DNA of 64,000 bases from Bremerella cremea (GCF_003335505.1 NZ_QPEX01000010.1:930001-994000); one strand, 5' to 3'. Numbered from the stretch's first letter, positions 17,466 through 27,381 are shown. A program made the numbers and translations. The notes: a model not told the origin generated them from the sequence alone.

Positions 17466-18434
17466 TCACTTCTCAGAGTGCAGAGAGATTTGTGGGGTTA
17501 TCGTTAGGCCCTTAGTCCCCTCTAAGTCGAGACGAAATAGTCCCCCTTGGCCAGTCGCTAAGCCGCCAGTGACGAACAACCGGTTCATTTTGGGGCCGCC
17601 GAACGCGACGTTGCTCGTCGTTAGGTTGCCGCCGTCAAGTTGCTTGATCCATTTGCCGGACGGATCGAGAACTTGCACGCGTTGCATGCCGTAATGGGCA
17701 ACGTACAGGTTGCCCTGGTCATCGAGACACATACCGTCTGGCAGGTTGTTGATTTGTCCTAGCTGGTCATTTTTAAGCGGCAACTGGGCAAAGATCTTAC
17801 GGTTCTTCACCTTGCCTGGCCCTTCCACTTCGTACACAAGCACACGATTGGTCATGCTTTCGCCCACCCATAAACGTTTGCCATCGGGGCTCAGGACAAT
17901 TCCATTCGGATAGGCCAGGCCATGATCGATTAAGCTGGTCTTCCCGTTGTGATCAACATAATGAACGGTACCGATTCGGTTTTCCAAATCGCTTTCTTCT
18001 GGATCAGTAAAATAAAAACCTCCGTGCGGAGTATCCAAAGTCAGGTCGTTAGGTCCACGCAACGGCTTGCCATCGCAGTCGGTTGCTGCTGGAGTCAGGG
18101 GCTTGCCGTTGGCGGATAGACGTAACACGGCGTGTTGACTCTTGTCACAGACGAGATGAGTTCCGTCGGCCAGGATCTTATGCCCATTCGGCGCTCCGGT
18201 GGTTGCCCACAAGCTTCGCTTACCGTCCGGGGTGAAACGAGTGATCTCTGCGCCGTGCGAGATGTAACCATTGCCAGCATGGTCGAAAACGATTCCCTCG
18301 CAATATTCCGGCACCGTAAACAGCAGAACCGGACGCGAGGCCGCAGTCTTAGGTTCCTCCGCCATGGCGACACTTCGGAGCACCAGCAAAATCGTCACAC
18401 ACCCCAACCACCGGGCAATAGAAAACCGACTCAT
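17466..18434 (-). CDS. Exported SMP-30/gluconolactonase-like beta-propeller protein
   Basis: A six-bladed propeller of the SMP-30/gluconolactonase/LRE family, likely a lactonase or other metal-dependent hydrolase. Blade signatures include EYCEGIVFDHAGNGYISH (candidate metal Glu), GPNDLTLDTPHGGFYFTDP, YPNGIVLSPDGKRLWVGES (candidate metal Asn) and LPDGMCLDDQGNLYVAHYG (candidate metal Asp). A signal peptide (WLGCVTILLVLRSVAMAEE) suggests export. The ATG at 18434 lies 4 nt after the stop of the upstream lipoprotein gene, so they form an operon with the DUF1559 gene. About 322 residues. Confidence 0.82.
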   Translation of the reverse strand: MSRFSIARWLGCVTILLVLRSVAMAEEPKTAASRPVLLFTVPEYCEGIVFDHAGNGYISHGAEITRFTPDGKRSLWATTGAPNGHKILADGTHLVCDKSQHAVLRLSANGKPLTPAATDCDGKPLRGPNDLTLDTPHGGFYFTDPEESDLENRIGTVHYVDHNGKTSLIDHGLAYPNGIVLSPDGKRLWVGESMTNRVLVYEVEGPGKVKNRKIFAQLPLKNDQLGQINNLPDGMCLDDQGNLYVAHYGMQRVQVLDPSGKWIKQLDGGNLTTSNVAFGGPKMNRLFVTGGLATGQGGLFRLDLEGTKGLTITPQISLHSEK

Positions 18435-18438
18435 TGCT

Positions 18439-18882
18439 TTAACGTCCCTTGAATTTGGAATCGAGATCGAAGTCGAAACTGTTTCCTCCTTCTTTGACCT
18501 CCGCGATAAGGCCACTTGTACCGACATCCAAGTAAGATCGCGGAATGTCTATTCGCTTAGGTGCAGGTCCCACGTTTTTTGGAGCCAGCGGATCGGGCTC
18601 AGGCGGAGGCGTAACGGCCACAAGGTACTTGCCGGGAGGGCACTTGAGCGAGTAACTACCATCTGGCTGAAGCGCAGCCGTAGCAATCGAGCCTTGGTCG
18701 TTGACCAATACAATCGAGCCGTCGGGAATTGGCTTACCGTTTAATGTTACCGCTCCATCGACCGAAGCCGAGGGAGAGGCCCCGATGTTACAGCCAACGA
18801 GTGCCGCCAAACCGATCAACCAAGCCAACGATCCCCATTGTCGGCGAAAGTGTTTCTCACGAAATCGAAAATTCGCGGTCAT
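18439..18882 (-). CDS. Small lipoprotein with carboxypeptidase-regulatory-like fold
   Basis: A lipoprotein signal (WLIGLAALVGC) is followed by a beta-rich domain: VDGAVTLNGKPIPDGSIVLV, AALQPDGSYSLKCPPGKYLVAV. This resembles the carboxypeptidase regulatory-like/transthyretin-like domains found in many planctomycete lipoproteins encoded just downstream of DUF1559 genes, as here. Function unknown; probably a surface-exposed binding or structural protein. Length 147. Confidence 0.72.
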   Translation of the reverse strand: MTANFRFREKHFRRQWGSLAWLIGLAALVGCNIGASPSASVDGAVTLNGKPIPDGSIVLVNDQGSIATAALQPDGSYSLKCPPGKYLVAVTPPPEPDPLAPKNVGPAPKRIDIPRSYLDVGTSGLIAEVKEGGNSFDFDLDSKFKGR

Positions 18883-18965
18883 CCTGTTTCATCCTAATTG
18901 GCGCTACGAAGAGCGTATGGGTTCTCAAATAACGTTCATGAAGAATCGCGCACAGATTATTTCGC

Positions 18966-18993
18966 GTGAGAGACGAATCGTATCGTCTCTCAC
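18966..18993 (-). terminator. Perfect hairpin between DUF1559 and lipoprotein genes
   Basis: GTGAGAGACGA (18966-18976) and TCGTCTCTCAC (18983-18993) form a perfect 11-bp stem with a 6-nt loop. In the direction of transcription (minus) it is followed by an A/T-rich stretch without a T-run, so it is more likely an RNA-stabilising or processing hairpin than a full terminator. Placed between pilin-like gene and accessory gene, it could set their mRNA ratio. Confidence 0.55.
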
Positions 18994-19047
18994 TGCGCCA
19001 AGTTGCCTGCGTTCGAGCAGGAAGCATTTGCAGCTTCCCCGCTTGGT

Positions 19048-20028
19048 CTATCGAAAATCGTTACCGATGACCTGGCCATCGTCGCGAATGCATAGATTTC
19101 GCAAGGTCAGCAGTTCCATGGTCTCGATTGCGAATGTCACGCTGGCGTCACCACGAAGAACCATGGCACCACCAGGGTGTTCTGAATAGATCGATGTATT
19201 CACCCCATCGCGTGTATTGCCAGCCCCTTCGGTAATGGTACCAACAGGATAACGAACGGTCGTCGTATTGCGACTCCAAGGCGTGCCAGACCAGGCATAA
19301 GTCCCGCCCGTCTCAGGCGGAACCACCGTCGCACCAGGACCGATCCAACAGCCCCATTCATAACTGCTACGAATATCGACCCGAGCGCCGCTGCTATTCT
19401 TGCCGACTGCGGATTGCTCTCCGATGATGAGCGTGTTGGTCAGCCCATCAATACTATCGCGAAAGCGCGAGACCTTGTTAGGAATCATCATGCCGTTGGC
19501 ACACGCATAACCTTGAGAACCTGCCACGCAACGTCCTTGGCCAGTAGGATCGCTGGCCACCGTAGCACTGGTCGATGCCCCTGCGATTCCGATATACGAG
19601 GCCGTTGAAAAACGATTGGCAACATCCGTGCGGCGGTTCACGCGTTCCGCCGAGCTCGATGGACACCAGACATAATCAGGCGTCAGTTGATTCAACAGTG
19701 TCCCGTTGACGCCGCCTGGGTAGCCACTCATCGTGACATCAAACTTGAACTGGTTGTAAATTGCCGACTGTTCGATCTGCGGTAAAATCGAAACGAACCA
19801 CGATTGATTGAACTGCCCACGTCCACCGTAAGGCAACGCCCCGAAAGTATCGTGATAGTTGTGCAGTGCCAAACCAAGCTGTTTTACGTGGTTACTGCAA
19901 CTCATTCGCCGCGCGGCCTCACGGGCTTGCTGTACGGCTGGCAACAAGAGGGCGATTAAGACGCCGATAATTGCGATCACGACTAGCAGTTCAACTAGCG
20001 TGAAGCCCTGCTTACACTTCTTACTCAT
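19048..20028 (-). CDS. DUF1559 protein with type IV pilin-like N-terminus
   Basis: The N-terminus has a type IV prepilin methylation site, KQGFTLVELLVVIAIIGVLIALLLPAVQQAREAARR, here shown by its key residues G, F, E at the cleavage site and the long helix. DUF1559 follows, with the usual SCSNHVKQLGLALHNYHD and C-terminal HPGGAMVLRGDASVTF (the common form is HPGGANVLFADGSV). These proteins are greatly expanded in planctomycetes and are thought to be pseudopilins or pilus-like surface proteins. The ribosome site AAAGG precedes the ATG. It heads an operon with the lipoprotein and SMP-30 genes. Confidence 0.9.
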   Translation of the reverse strand: MSKKCKQGFTLVELLVVIAIIGVLIALLLPAVQQAREAARRMSCSNHVKQLGLALHNYHDTFGALPYGGRGQFNQSWFVSILPQIEQSAIYNQFKFDVTMSGYPGGVNGTLLNQLTPDYVWCPSSSAERVNRRTDVANRFSTASYIGIAGASTSATVASDPTGQGRCVAGSQGYACANGMMIPNKVSRFRDSIDGLTNTLIIGEQSAVGKNSSGARVDIRSSYEWGCWIGPGATVVPPETGGTYAWSGTPWSRNTTTVRYPVGTITEGAGNTRDGVNTSIYSEHPGGAMVLRGDASVTFAIETMELLTLRNLCIRDDGQVIGNDFR

Positions 20029-20329
20029 TGCACACCTTTATTGAGAACAGACGAATTAAAAGTAGTCGCGAAAAGGAGCAAGCTTGCCCAAGTGCATAAA
20101 GGGCAAAGCATGAGGGGAAGAGTGAGTGATGTCCGCAGACGCAGTCTAAACGGGGTTAAGCATTCACCTCGCAAAGTCCGAGGCAAATAAAAGTCTTTCC
20201 TGTTCGATCAACACCGCTGTTATTTACTAATAGATTTTCGAGAGAGCTCAAAAGCATCACGCAATATGATTTGCAATAGGTTCTGCGCATTCGTTCGTCG
20301 TTTGATTGACGGAACAAATGCCAACTCCG
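20029..20329. other. Leader/promoter region of the DUF1559 operon
   Basis: About 300 nt between the DUF1559 start and the DUF1501 stop. It is AT-richer than its surroundings. A short dyad CCTCG (20167-20171) / CGAGG (20179-20183) is present. No ORF of interest. Confidence 0.35.
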
Positions 20330-21775
20330 TTAGGCCATGATCTCGAAAATAGGATGTCCGTGGTCGATTTCAGTTCGTTTGCGACCAGGGAGTTCTAGTT
20401 CTCGGGAATCGAGCCCGAGTTGATGTAAAATGGTTGCATGGACATCGGTAACGTAGTGACGGTCTTCCACCGCATGAAAGCCGATCTCGTCGGTGGCACC
20501 ATGTGTGATTCCTCCCTTGATTCCACCTCCGGCCATCCAAACGGTAAAGCCGAAAATATGGTGATCACGACCGTCAGCACCTTGCGTGCCTGGGGTCCGT
20601 CCAAATTCGGTGCAAAAAACAACGAGGGTTTCATCGAGCAAACCTCGCCGGTCAAGATCTTGCAGCAACGCGCCGATCGGTTGATCAACCGCGCTAGAAA
20701 GCTTTTCGTGATTTGATTTCAAACCGCTGTGGGCATCCCACGCACCAGCTCCGCCGCCACCGTGCTGAATCTGGATAAAGCGAACCCCCTTCTCCACCAT
20801 GCGGCGAGCTGCTAACAGTTGTGTGCCAAACTCTTTGCAATGGGGTTGATCAATTCCGTAAAGCGAAAGCGTCTCAGGCGTTTCTTGTGCGAGATCGACA
20901 ATATCGGGAATCGAAGTCTGCATTCTGAAGGCAAGTTCGTACGAAGCAATTCTGGCTTCCATGGCAGGATCGTGAGGATACTCTGCTTCGCGTAAAGAGT
21001 TTAACTTGCCGAGCAGTTCTTTACCGATTCCTTTCGCACCAGCCGGAATCTCGATCTCTGGCTGACTGAAATCAAGGGGATTCTGAGGATCGATTCGCAG
21101 CGGCACGGCATCGTGTGCTGGGCCAAGATATTGGCCGTCTCGCTTGTTCCAATATTCGCGTTTGCCGATAGAAATGAACTGCGGCAGGTTTTCATTTAAG
21201 GACCCGAGCCCATAATGCACCCAGGCACCTAACGTGGGAAAAGCTCCATCGTTCAAATGCCGACCGGTGTGAAACTGAGCCTGAGCTCCGTGATTACTGT
21301 CGGTTGTCCACATCGAGCGGATAACGGCTAGTTTATCGACTTGGCTGGCGATATGCGGGAACCAGTCGCTAACTTCGATTCCGCTCTGTCCATGCTTCTT
21401 AAAGCCAACTTGCAGTGGATACAGCGTATTGCGCTGCATGCCGTTCCCATCGGGGGCGACCAGTCTTTCAATGGCCAGCTTCTTCGGATCTTGGGTATCA
21501 GCGAACGGAGTTTCCGCGATTGTTTTGCCGCCATACTTGGACAGCATTGGCTTCGGATCGAAACTCTCCATCTGGCTGACGCCACCGTTCATGAACAGCC
21601 AGATGACACTTTTCGCTTTTGGAGGTCGATGTGGTTTCCCGGTCGGTGGCGACCAACCAGCTCGCGCGACTCCCTCCTGGCGGAGCATTGCCCCTAATGC
21701 CAAGCCAGAAAAGCCGAGGCATGTATCACTTAGAAACGAGCGACGCGACAATGGTCGTTGAAATGGCGTACTCAT
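20330..21775 (-). CDS. DUF1501 Tat-exported protein (sulfatase/alkaline-phosphatase-like fold)
   Basis: The Tat signal [20 protein letters not shown] is followed by DUF1501 motifs: [59 protein letters not shown], and [29 protein letters not shown]1501 proteins resemble the alkaline phosphatase superfamily and in planctomycetes nearly always follow a PSD1 gene, as here (23-nt gap). Their function is not established; breakdown of complex sulfated or other polysaccharides has been proposed from context. GAGAGGAGAT precedes the ATG. Confidence 0.9.
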   Translation of the reverse strand: MSTPFQRPLSRRSFLSDTCLGFSGLALGAMLRQEGVARAGWSPPTGKPHRPPKAKSVIWLFMNGGVSQMESFDPKPMLSKYGGKTIAETPFADTQDPKKLAIERLVAPDGNGMQRNTLYPLQVGFKKHGQSGIEVSDWFPHIASQVDKLAVIRSMWTTDSNHGAQAQFHTGRHLNDGAFPTLGAWVHYGLGSLNENLPQFISIGKREYWNKRDGQYLGPAHDAVPLRIDPQNPLDFSQPEIEIPAGAKGIGKELLGKLNSLREAEYPHDPAMEARIASYELAFRMQTSIPDIVDLAQETPETLSLYGIDQPHCKEFGTQLLAARRMVEKGVRFIQIQHGGGGAGAWDAHSGLKSNHEKLSSAVDQPIGALLQDLDRRGLLDETLVVFCTEFGRTPGTQGADGRDHHIFGFTVWMAGGGIKGGITHGATDEIGFHAVEDRHYVTDVHATILHQLGLDSRELELPGRKRTEIDHGHPIFEIMA

Positions 21776-21798
21776 ATCGATCTCCTCTCATCCTCGGA

Positions 21799-24700
21799 TT
21801 AGCGAACCGTAACGAAGTCGTTGTGATTAAGAAGTATCCAGATCAACTGAGCACGGGCTCGTTCGGTTGTACTCTCTGGCAACTCCTGCAACTCCTCGAG
21901 CGCACGGTGGCTCGCTTCAATTTCTTCTGATGTGGGATGAATCCCCAGAACCACAGCGAACGCGGTCTGAAGAAACGCTTGTTCGGTTTCCGCCGATTCG
22001 CTGAGCTGTTTAGCAATCAAGGGAGCCGATTCAAGGACCAGCTTGCTATTAGTCATTGCCAAAGCTTGCTGAGGAACAATGCTTTCATCGCGGCGGTAAC
22101 ATTCGGTTACCTCTGCCTCGTCAAACGTCGAGAGAAACAGATTGCGTTCGTTATTCGAATGGAAAAAGTAAAGACTGCGACGGTGGGAATCCTCTTGCTG
22201 CCCAGGCGGAATCGAAGGGCCTCCCATTGTCGAATCAAGCGTACCCGCTAGCGACAAAATAGCGTCTCGTACCAATTGCGATTCCATACGCAGCGGCTGA
22301 CGATGCCACAGATAGAGATTGTCCGAGTCGCTCTCGATGTTTTTCTCGGCACCGAGTCGCGAGGAGGACATGCGATACGTAGCTGAAGTTACGATCAGAC
22401 GGTGCAGATGCTTCATGCTCCAACCATGTTCCATGAACTCAGCAGCCAGCCAATCGATTAGTTTTGCGTGCGTTGGAGTCGGGCTATTGCGACCAAGATC
22501 GAACGGCGAAGTTGCCAAGGGAGTCCCGAAATGCCGCCCCCAAAGATGATTAACCGCCACGCGAGCAGTCAGCGGGTTGCGTCGATCAGTAATCCATTCA
22601 GCCAAAGCCGTTCGCCTGCCGGTGCTGGTTGCTGGGAATGGAAGCGTGGGATCATCATGCCCTGTGTGTTTGAACCGAGTAGCGGACCATTCCGCCCCTT
22701 GAAACAACGTGAATGTTGCATCCGAGGCGACTTCACTATCCAGCTTCGCTAGTTCTTCTTTCAACTTTTTTCTGGCGGAGGCCAGCTGCTTTTCGGCCTC
22801 AGTGGCTTTTTCCTGAGGGGCTTTGGTGGCATTTTGCTCCGCGACAAGAACCTCTCGGCGAGCTAAGGCAACTGCGTAATGTTGTTCGGCTCGAATTGCC
22901 GCGATGCGGAGCTTTTCCTGCTTCTCAGCAGCTTCCTGCTTTTGTCGCGATTCGATTGCCGCAATCCGCTGCTCGACCGAGCTTAGGTATGTCTCCGTTA
23001 CAGTCAAATTGGCGACGGCGCGATCGAATGTCTCGCGAGTGGTAACGGTCGGTTTTCCCGATGTTTCGGTAAGCTCGCTGGCCGGATCAAGTGCCGTCAA
23101 CTCAAAATGGGTGATCTCTGCCACTGCGTCGTAGGTCATCAGCCGAATCGCACCCGGATGGCGTTCTACCGGCGTACGCCAAGCGAGAACGAGCTTGTCG
23201 TTGAGCACGGCGTTGACCAAACCATCTCGCACACGCAAAAGCAGTGTATACGGCTGATTCAGTTCTACCGAATAGCTGCGACGTCCTTCCGGTGGGTAGT
23301 GCGTACTGCCATCTTGTGAAAAGGCTCCTTGAACCTTGCCAGCGGAAGAATGGCCGCTGATATAAACGAAGGAATACGAGTCCTGTTCGCCAGATTGCGG
23401 GCCGGGAACATCGAAATCGATTCCGACGCTACGATAGGTGGTTCCTCCCACAATCTTGAACTGAAGAACCACTTCAAAGTCACGCGGCACCTCTTCTAGG
23501 AGCGTTATCTCGGAACGAACCGGCGCGTTTGAATTCTGCTGTAACTTGCCTGCCGTATGCTGCCAACCTTCCCCACGAACTTGCCAGCGTTGGCGATCGA
23601 GGGTGGTAAACGTCTCTACGATGGGGTCAAAAATAATCGCTGGCGGTTCCGGTGTCTCCTGCGTTGCGTTCAACTGACTCGCGGCTTCGTCTCGCTGAGC
23701 TTGAGCAGTCGCCAACTGGCTCTGTGCGTCCTTGCGATGATTCTCTAGCACCCAACTCCGTAGTCCCGGCTGCCAGGCCTCTTCGGGAAGCTCGACGGGC
23801 TGAATCTCGATTTCCTCAAAAGCAGCGACTTCTGGCACGCCGGGCGAAATAGGGTGTGACTTATCTGGCTGGGCTTCATTACCACGAATGAACAAAAACG
23901 TGGAGTCGTCGGGACTGCCATCGAATGCCCGTGGAATTCCGTCTTGGGCAAAACTGGTTGTGCCTGGGACCATGTCCATCCGAATGTGATACGGCTCGAA
24001 GAAGGCCCGCATGCGGTAATAGTCTGTTTGCGGAATCGGATCGAACTTATGATCGTGGCACTTCGCACAGTTCAGCGTCAGCCCAAGAAACCCCTTACCG
24101 ACATGGGTGACGGTTTCATCCATCCACTTATCGCGATTGAAAATGAAATAGTTGCGTGCAAGAAACCCCGTTGCTCGTAGTTTATCGAGATCGTTCGGGG
24201 CAATTTCATCTGCGGCCAGCATCAAGCAGACCATTTCATCGTACGGCTGATCTTCGTTGAGTGACTCGACAATCCAATCTCGCCAATGCCACATATGTTT
24301 TTGGCTATTTCGCAACTGATTGCCTAATCCCCACCAGTCGCTGTATCGCCAGACATCCATCCAATGCCGTGCCCAACGTTCTCCATAGCGAGGATCTTCT
24401 AGCAGGCGATCGACAATCTTTTCGTACCAATCGTCGGAGGTATCCGCCTCGGCAGCTGCGATCTGCTCTGCGGTTGGGGGAACGCCGATCAAATCGAGAT
24501 ACAAGCGGCGGACAAGGACAATGCGTGGGGCTTCTGGCTGAGGCTGCAAGTCTTGGCTTTCGTGGCCGGCAGCAATCCAGCGGTCGATTGGGTTGCGCAC
24601 CCACTGCGTATTACTTACTTCTGGCAGCGGAGCTTTTTCTATCGGTTGAAACGACCAATGGTCGGATACATCTGCCTCAGGCTGTTCGTCTTCTGGAGAT

Positions 24701-25104
24701 TGGGCACCACCGGCGATCCATTTTCGAATGAGGTCGATTTCGTGCGTGTTGAATGGCTCCCCTTCGTGCTCTGGGGGCATGCGGTACGAAACATCCTTCG
24801 TAGCAATCCGTTCCAATAAGAGACTGGCAGCGGCTTCTTCGCCGGGGAAAATAGCCTCGCCGGAATCTCCCCCCATTTTTAACAGCGCCGCCGTGTCCAG
24901 TCGCAAACCACCTTCTTGTTTCAACGAGCCATGACAAGCGTAACAGCGCGCTCGCAGAAGCGGCTTGATTTGCTGCTGGTAGTCCACGCCCCCGTCGGCA
25001 GCAAAAAGTAAACCGGAATCAACGACCGCAGCACTCAGCGCAATTGCCAACACTGCCTGCAGTAGCGACATACGTCGACCTGAAATGCGAATTCGGTCTG
25101 GCAT
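21799..25104 (-). CDS. PSD1/PSCyt-type haem protein with inserted jelly-roll-like domain
   Basis: A large exported protein. After a signal region (LLQAVLAIALSAAVVDSGLLFA) comes a cytochrome-c-like domain with one haem site CYACHG, then DUF1549 (RNPIDRWIAAGHE..., DRLLEDPRYGERWARHWMD, SLNEDQPYDEMV, NCAKCHDHKFDPI, a second CxxCH). Between about residues 500 and 680 is a beta-rich stretch (FTTLDRQRWQVRGEGWQHTAG...) that resembles the concanavalin/LamG-like DUF1080 family, followed by a coiled, Ala/Glu/Lys-rich region. DUF1553 closes the protein (RRTALAEWITDRRNPLTARVAVNHLWGRHFGTPL). The ATG at 25104 has GAGGAGGAG just upstream, within the last codons of the GntR gene, so the two are coupled. Confidence 0.88.
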   Translation of the reverse strand: MPDRIRISGRRMSLLQAVLAIALSAAVVDSGLLFAADGGVDYQQQIKPLLRARCYACHGSLKQEGGLRLDTAALLKMGGDSGEAIFPGEEAAASLLLERIATKDVSYRMPPEHEGEPFNTHEIDLIRKWIAGGAQSPEDEQPEADVSDHWSFQPIEKAPLPEVSNTQWVRNPIDRWIAAGHESQDLQPQPEAPRIVLVRRLYLDLIGVPPTAEQIAAAEADTSDDWYEKIVDRLLEDPRYGERWARHWMDVWRYSDWWGLGNQLRNSQKHMWHWRDWIVESLNEDQPYDEMVCLMLAADEIAPNDLDKLRATGFLARNYFIFNRDKWMDETVTHVGKGFLGLTLNCAKCHDHKFDPIPQTDYYRMRAFFEPYHIRMDMVPGTTSFAQDGIPRAFDGSPDDSTFLFIRGNEAQPDKSHPISPGVPEVAAFEEIEIQPVELPEEAWQPGLRSWVLENHRKDAQSQLATAQAQRDEAASQLNATQETPEPPAIIFDPIVETFTTLDRQRWQVRGEGWQHTAGKLQQNSNAPVRSEITLLEEVPRDFEVVLQFKIVGGTTYRSVGIDFDVPGPQSGEQDSYSFVYISGHSSAGKVQGAFSQDGSTHYPPEGRRSYSVELNQPYTLLLRVRDGLVNAVLNDKLVLAWRTPVERHPGAIRLMTYDAVAEITHFELTALDPASELTETSGKPTVTTRETFDRAVANLTVTETYLSSVEQRIAAIESRQKQEAAEKQEKLRIAAIRAEQHYAVALARREVLVAEQNATKAPQEKATEAEKQLASARKKLKEELAKLDSEVASDATFTLFQGAEWSATRFKHTGHDDPTLPFPATSTGRRTALAEWITDRRNPLTARVAVNHLWGRHFGTPLATSPFDLGRNSPTPTHAKLIDWLAAEFMEHGWSMKHLHRLIVTSATYRMSSSRLGAEKNIESDSDNLYLWHRQPLRMESQLVRDAILSLAGTLDSTMGGPSIPPGQQEDSHRRSLYFFHSNNERNLFLSTFDEAEVTECYRRDESIVPQQALAMTNSKLVLESAPLIAKQLSESAETEQAFLQTAFAVVLGIHPTSEEIEASHRALEELQELPESTTERARAQLIWILLNHNDFVTVR

Positions 25105-25108
25105 CGAT

Positions 25109-25987
25109 TTACTCCTCCTCCAGAGCCAAGCTTTGCTCGGCAATCTGACTGAGAATTGGATGGTTGTTCAAGATGTGGTACGAGAGAGCGGACCGTGCGG
25201 CATGCTCGTTGCTTTCCAGCAAGGCAGCCAGAATGGCACGATGCTGCCGAACCGTCTCGATGGCCGTCTCGCGATCGTGATCTTCCCACGAAAACAGCAG
25301 TTCGTAGTATCGCCCCTGACGTGCGAAGAAGTCTTGGATATAGCTGTTGCCGGAAAGCTTGATTAAGTAGGCATGCAACGACTCGTCAATCTTCGGCGAC
25401 TGGGCTGCAGAGGTTGGATAAACGTTGGCATCCAACATCCGCTTGACTTCTTTCTTATCGATTCGGGAAAAAGCCAACGACAAGGCTTTTAACTCCAGAG
25501 ACTCTCGCACCTCAATGTAAGCCTGCAAATCATCTTGGCGAAAAGCCCTCAGCCGCCATCCTCGCCGCGGAATGTGATCGAGAATTCCTTCGCCGGTCAA
25601 ACGATGAAAGATATTGCGAATCACGGAACGACTGATGTCGTAACGCTCGGCGGTTACCTCCTCGCGGAGGTAGATTGTTTTCCCTTTAAGGCTGAGCTGG
25701 ACCAAATCGCTAACGATTTCTTGATAGGGATCGCGCGGGGGAGCAGGCGCAGCAACCGGCCCCGTTTTGTCAACTTCTGTCGGCAACGGGGATGTCACCA
25801 CCAAACGGCGATTGGGGCCTTTTTCCAGAAAGCCATCGTGAATGAGTTCGGCAATGGCCGTGCGGACCGGCGTAAAACTCACTTCATAAAGCTCAGCCAG
25901 TGAGCCAATGGTTAGCTGAGCAGGCAAATCTTGCCCCGACCGCAAGCGGTTGGCTAAATCGTCTCGGATGTAATTGGAAATAGACAT
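25109..25987 (-). CDS. GntR/FCD-family regulator with two tandem winged-helix domains
   Basis: Residues 1-65 form one winged helix ([30 protein letters not shown]), and about 85-145 a second ([38 protein letters not shown]). An FCD ligand domain follows, with the metal/ligand pattern Asp-x3-His ([14 protein letters not shown]) and two His in [28 protein letters not shown]. Normal FCD regulators have only one winged helix. FCD proteins usually sense sugar acids or carboxylates. It is divergent from a sugar-acid operon, its likely target, and cotranscribed with the PSD1 and DUF1501 genes. Start at 25987 rather than 26023 because the latter adds 12 residues without family resemblance. Confidence 0.85.
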   Translation of the reverse strand: MSISNYIRDDLANRLRSGQDLPAQLTIGSLAELYEVSFTPVRTAIAELIHDGFLEKGPNRRLVVTSPLPTEVDKTGPVAAPAPPRDPYQEIVSDLVQLSLKGKTIYLREEVTAERYDISRSVIRNIFHRLTGEGILDHIPRRGWRLRAFRQDDLQAYIEVRESLELKALSLAFSRIDKKEVKRMLDANVYPTSAAQSPKIDESLHAYLIKLSGNSYIQDFFARQGRYYELLFSWEDHDRETAIETVRQHRAILAALLESNEHAARSALSYHILNNHPILSQIAEQSLALEEE

Positions 25988-26202
25988 GAGCGTGACTATA
26001 CGTGCCTTTGTCGCCAAAGTCAATTACATTGTAAACAAAGTCAAATTTTACTACCTACAAGTAAGCTGTATACAAGCATAATGACCAACCAAAGCCGATC
26101 GCAGTACTTGTTTTTGTCAACAATATCAACTACGGTGATGCCAAAGTCAAATACTTAATCTAACGGCTTATGATCAAGAATTCACCCAATTTTGGTTCCT
26201 CT
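25988..26202. promoter_or_regulatory. Divergent promoter region with candidate GntR operators
   Basis: Between the regulator and the sugar-acid operon. It is AT-rich and contains two dyads: TTACATTGTAA (26024-26034) and TGTATACA (26067-26074). The octamer AAAGTCAA occurs three times in the same orientation, at 26016, 26037 (21 nt apart, two helical turns) and 26143. FCD-family operators are typically short palindromes of T-x-GT...AC-x-A type, which both dyads resemble. Assignment to the neighbouring regulator is inferred from position. Confidence 0.5.
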
Positions 26203-27381
26203 ATGAAGATCACCGCGATAGAAACGCTGGTTTGTAATGCCCGCATGCGCAACTGGGTTTTCGTGAAGATCCTGACCAATAGACCAGGCTTAGTTGGCTG
26301 GGGCGAAGCGACGCTCGAGTGGCACACGCGGGGTGTCGTCGGCGCCGTGCAAGACCTAGCGGAACTGCTAATCGGTGAAGACCCCACGCGTGTCGAATAC
26401 TTGTGGCAGATGATGTGGCGGCAGCATTTCTGGCACGGAAGCGGTGTTGTCCGTTCAACGGCGATCTCAGGAATCGATCTCGCTTTGTGGGATATTATCG
26501 GCAAGGTTCACGGAGTCCCCTGTCACAAACTGTGGGGAGGTCCGGTTCGCGATTCCATTCGCACTTATTGCCACTTGGGTGGAGGCCGCCTGGAAAGCTT
26601 TTATGAAACACCGGTCGACAACGCCGCTCAATTCGCAGACCTAGCCCAGCAAGCAGCCGAAGATGGCTTTAGTGCGTTCAAGTCGATGGCAGTCCCCCCG
26701 ACGATGCCGATCGAAGGCATGCGTTCTATCAGGGCTGCCGATAAGTGTGTCGCGGCGATGCGTGACGCCGTCGGGGAAGATATCGATATTATGGTCGACT
26801 GCCATGCCCGACCTTCGCCGGCGATGGGAATGCAGTTTGCCAAAGCACTCGATTTGTATGGGCTCTATTTCTTTGAAGAACCCTGTTGGCCGGAAAGCCT
26901 TGAATCGCTTGCTGCCATCAATGCGGCAGTAACCACTCCGATTGCGACCGGTGAACGTCTAACACACTTGGCCGCATTCCGCGATTTGTTTGCGGCACGG
27001 GGCTGTGAAGTATGCCAGCTCGATCTAACCCATTGCGGCGGATTCACCGAGGCTCGCCGCATTGCTGCGTTGGCGGATGCCCACCGAATCGCCCTCGCTC
27101 CTCACAACCCCCAGGGGCCAGTCAGCACTGCGGCGTCTTTGGAGTTTGGTTTCTCGCAGCCAAGTTACATTATCTGCGAATCGGTTCATGAAGATGTCCC
27201 TTGGCGGCGAGATGTTGTTGAGGAAGGCTACGTTTTGGACGAGAAAACCCGCACCATAAGCCCCAACATGAAACCTGGCTTGGGAGTAACCATCAACGAA
27301 GAGGCGATTAAGAAATATCCATTCCAGCAGGAACTCCCCCAACGTGTCTTCTATCGCGATGGGGCGGTAGGAGACTGGTAG
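26203..27381 (+). CDS. Enolase-superfamily sugar-acid dehydratase, galactonate dehydratase-like
   Basis: A mandelate-racemase/muconate-lactonising-family enzyme that would remove water from a sugar acid, giving a 2-keto-3-deoxy acid. Motifs: [31 protein letters not shown], metal ligands in MVDCHARPS (Asp, with His), [10 protein letters not shown] (Glu), IATGERLT (Glu), and the His base region [10 protein letters not shown]. The pattern [18 protein letters not shown]...EEP and [19 protein letters not shown] closely follow D-galactonate dehydratase (DgoD), but the exact substrate is not provable by eye. The ATG at 26203 starts at the first conserved strand (MKITAIET); ATG at 26170 adds 11 residues. 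First gene of a four-gene operon. Confidence 0.85.
   Translation: MKITAIETLVCNARMRNWVFVKILTNRPGLVGWGEATLEWHTRGVVGAVQDLAELLIGEDPTRVEYLWQMMWRQHFWHGSGVVRSTAISGIDLALWDIIGKVHGVPCHKLWGGPVRDSIRTYCHLGGGRLESFYETPVDNAAQFADLAQQAAEDGFSAFKSMAVPPTMPIEGMRSIRAADKCVAAMRDAVGEDIDIMVDCHARPSPAMGMQFAKALDLYGLYFFEEPCWPESLESLAAINAAVTTPIATGERLTHLAAFRDLFAARGCEVCQLDLTHCGGFTEARRIAALADAHRIALAPHNPQGPVSTAASLEFGFSQPSYIICESVHEDVPWRRDVVEEGYVLDEKTRTISPNMKPGLGVTINEEAIKKYPFQQELPQRVFYRDGAVGDW

Noticed and set aside
16943..17515. 190-codon plus-strand frame in the gap after the dismutase gene
   Set aside because: No domain, no ribosome site, Ser/Arg/Cys-rich composition typical of untranslated frames, and it overlaps the end of the SMP-30 gene.
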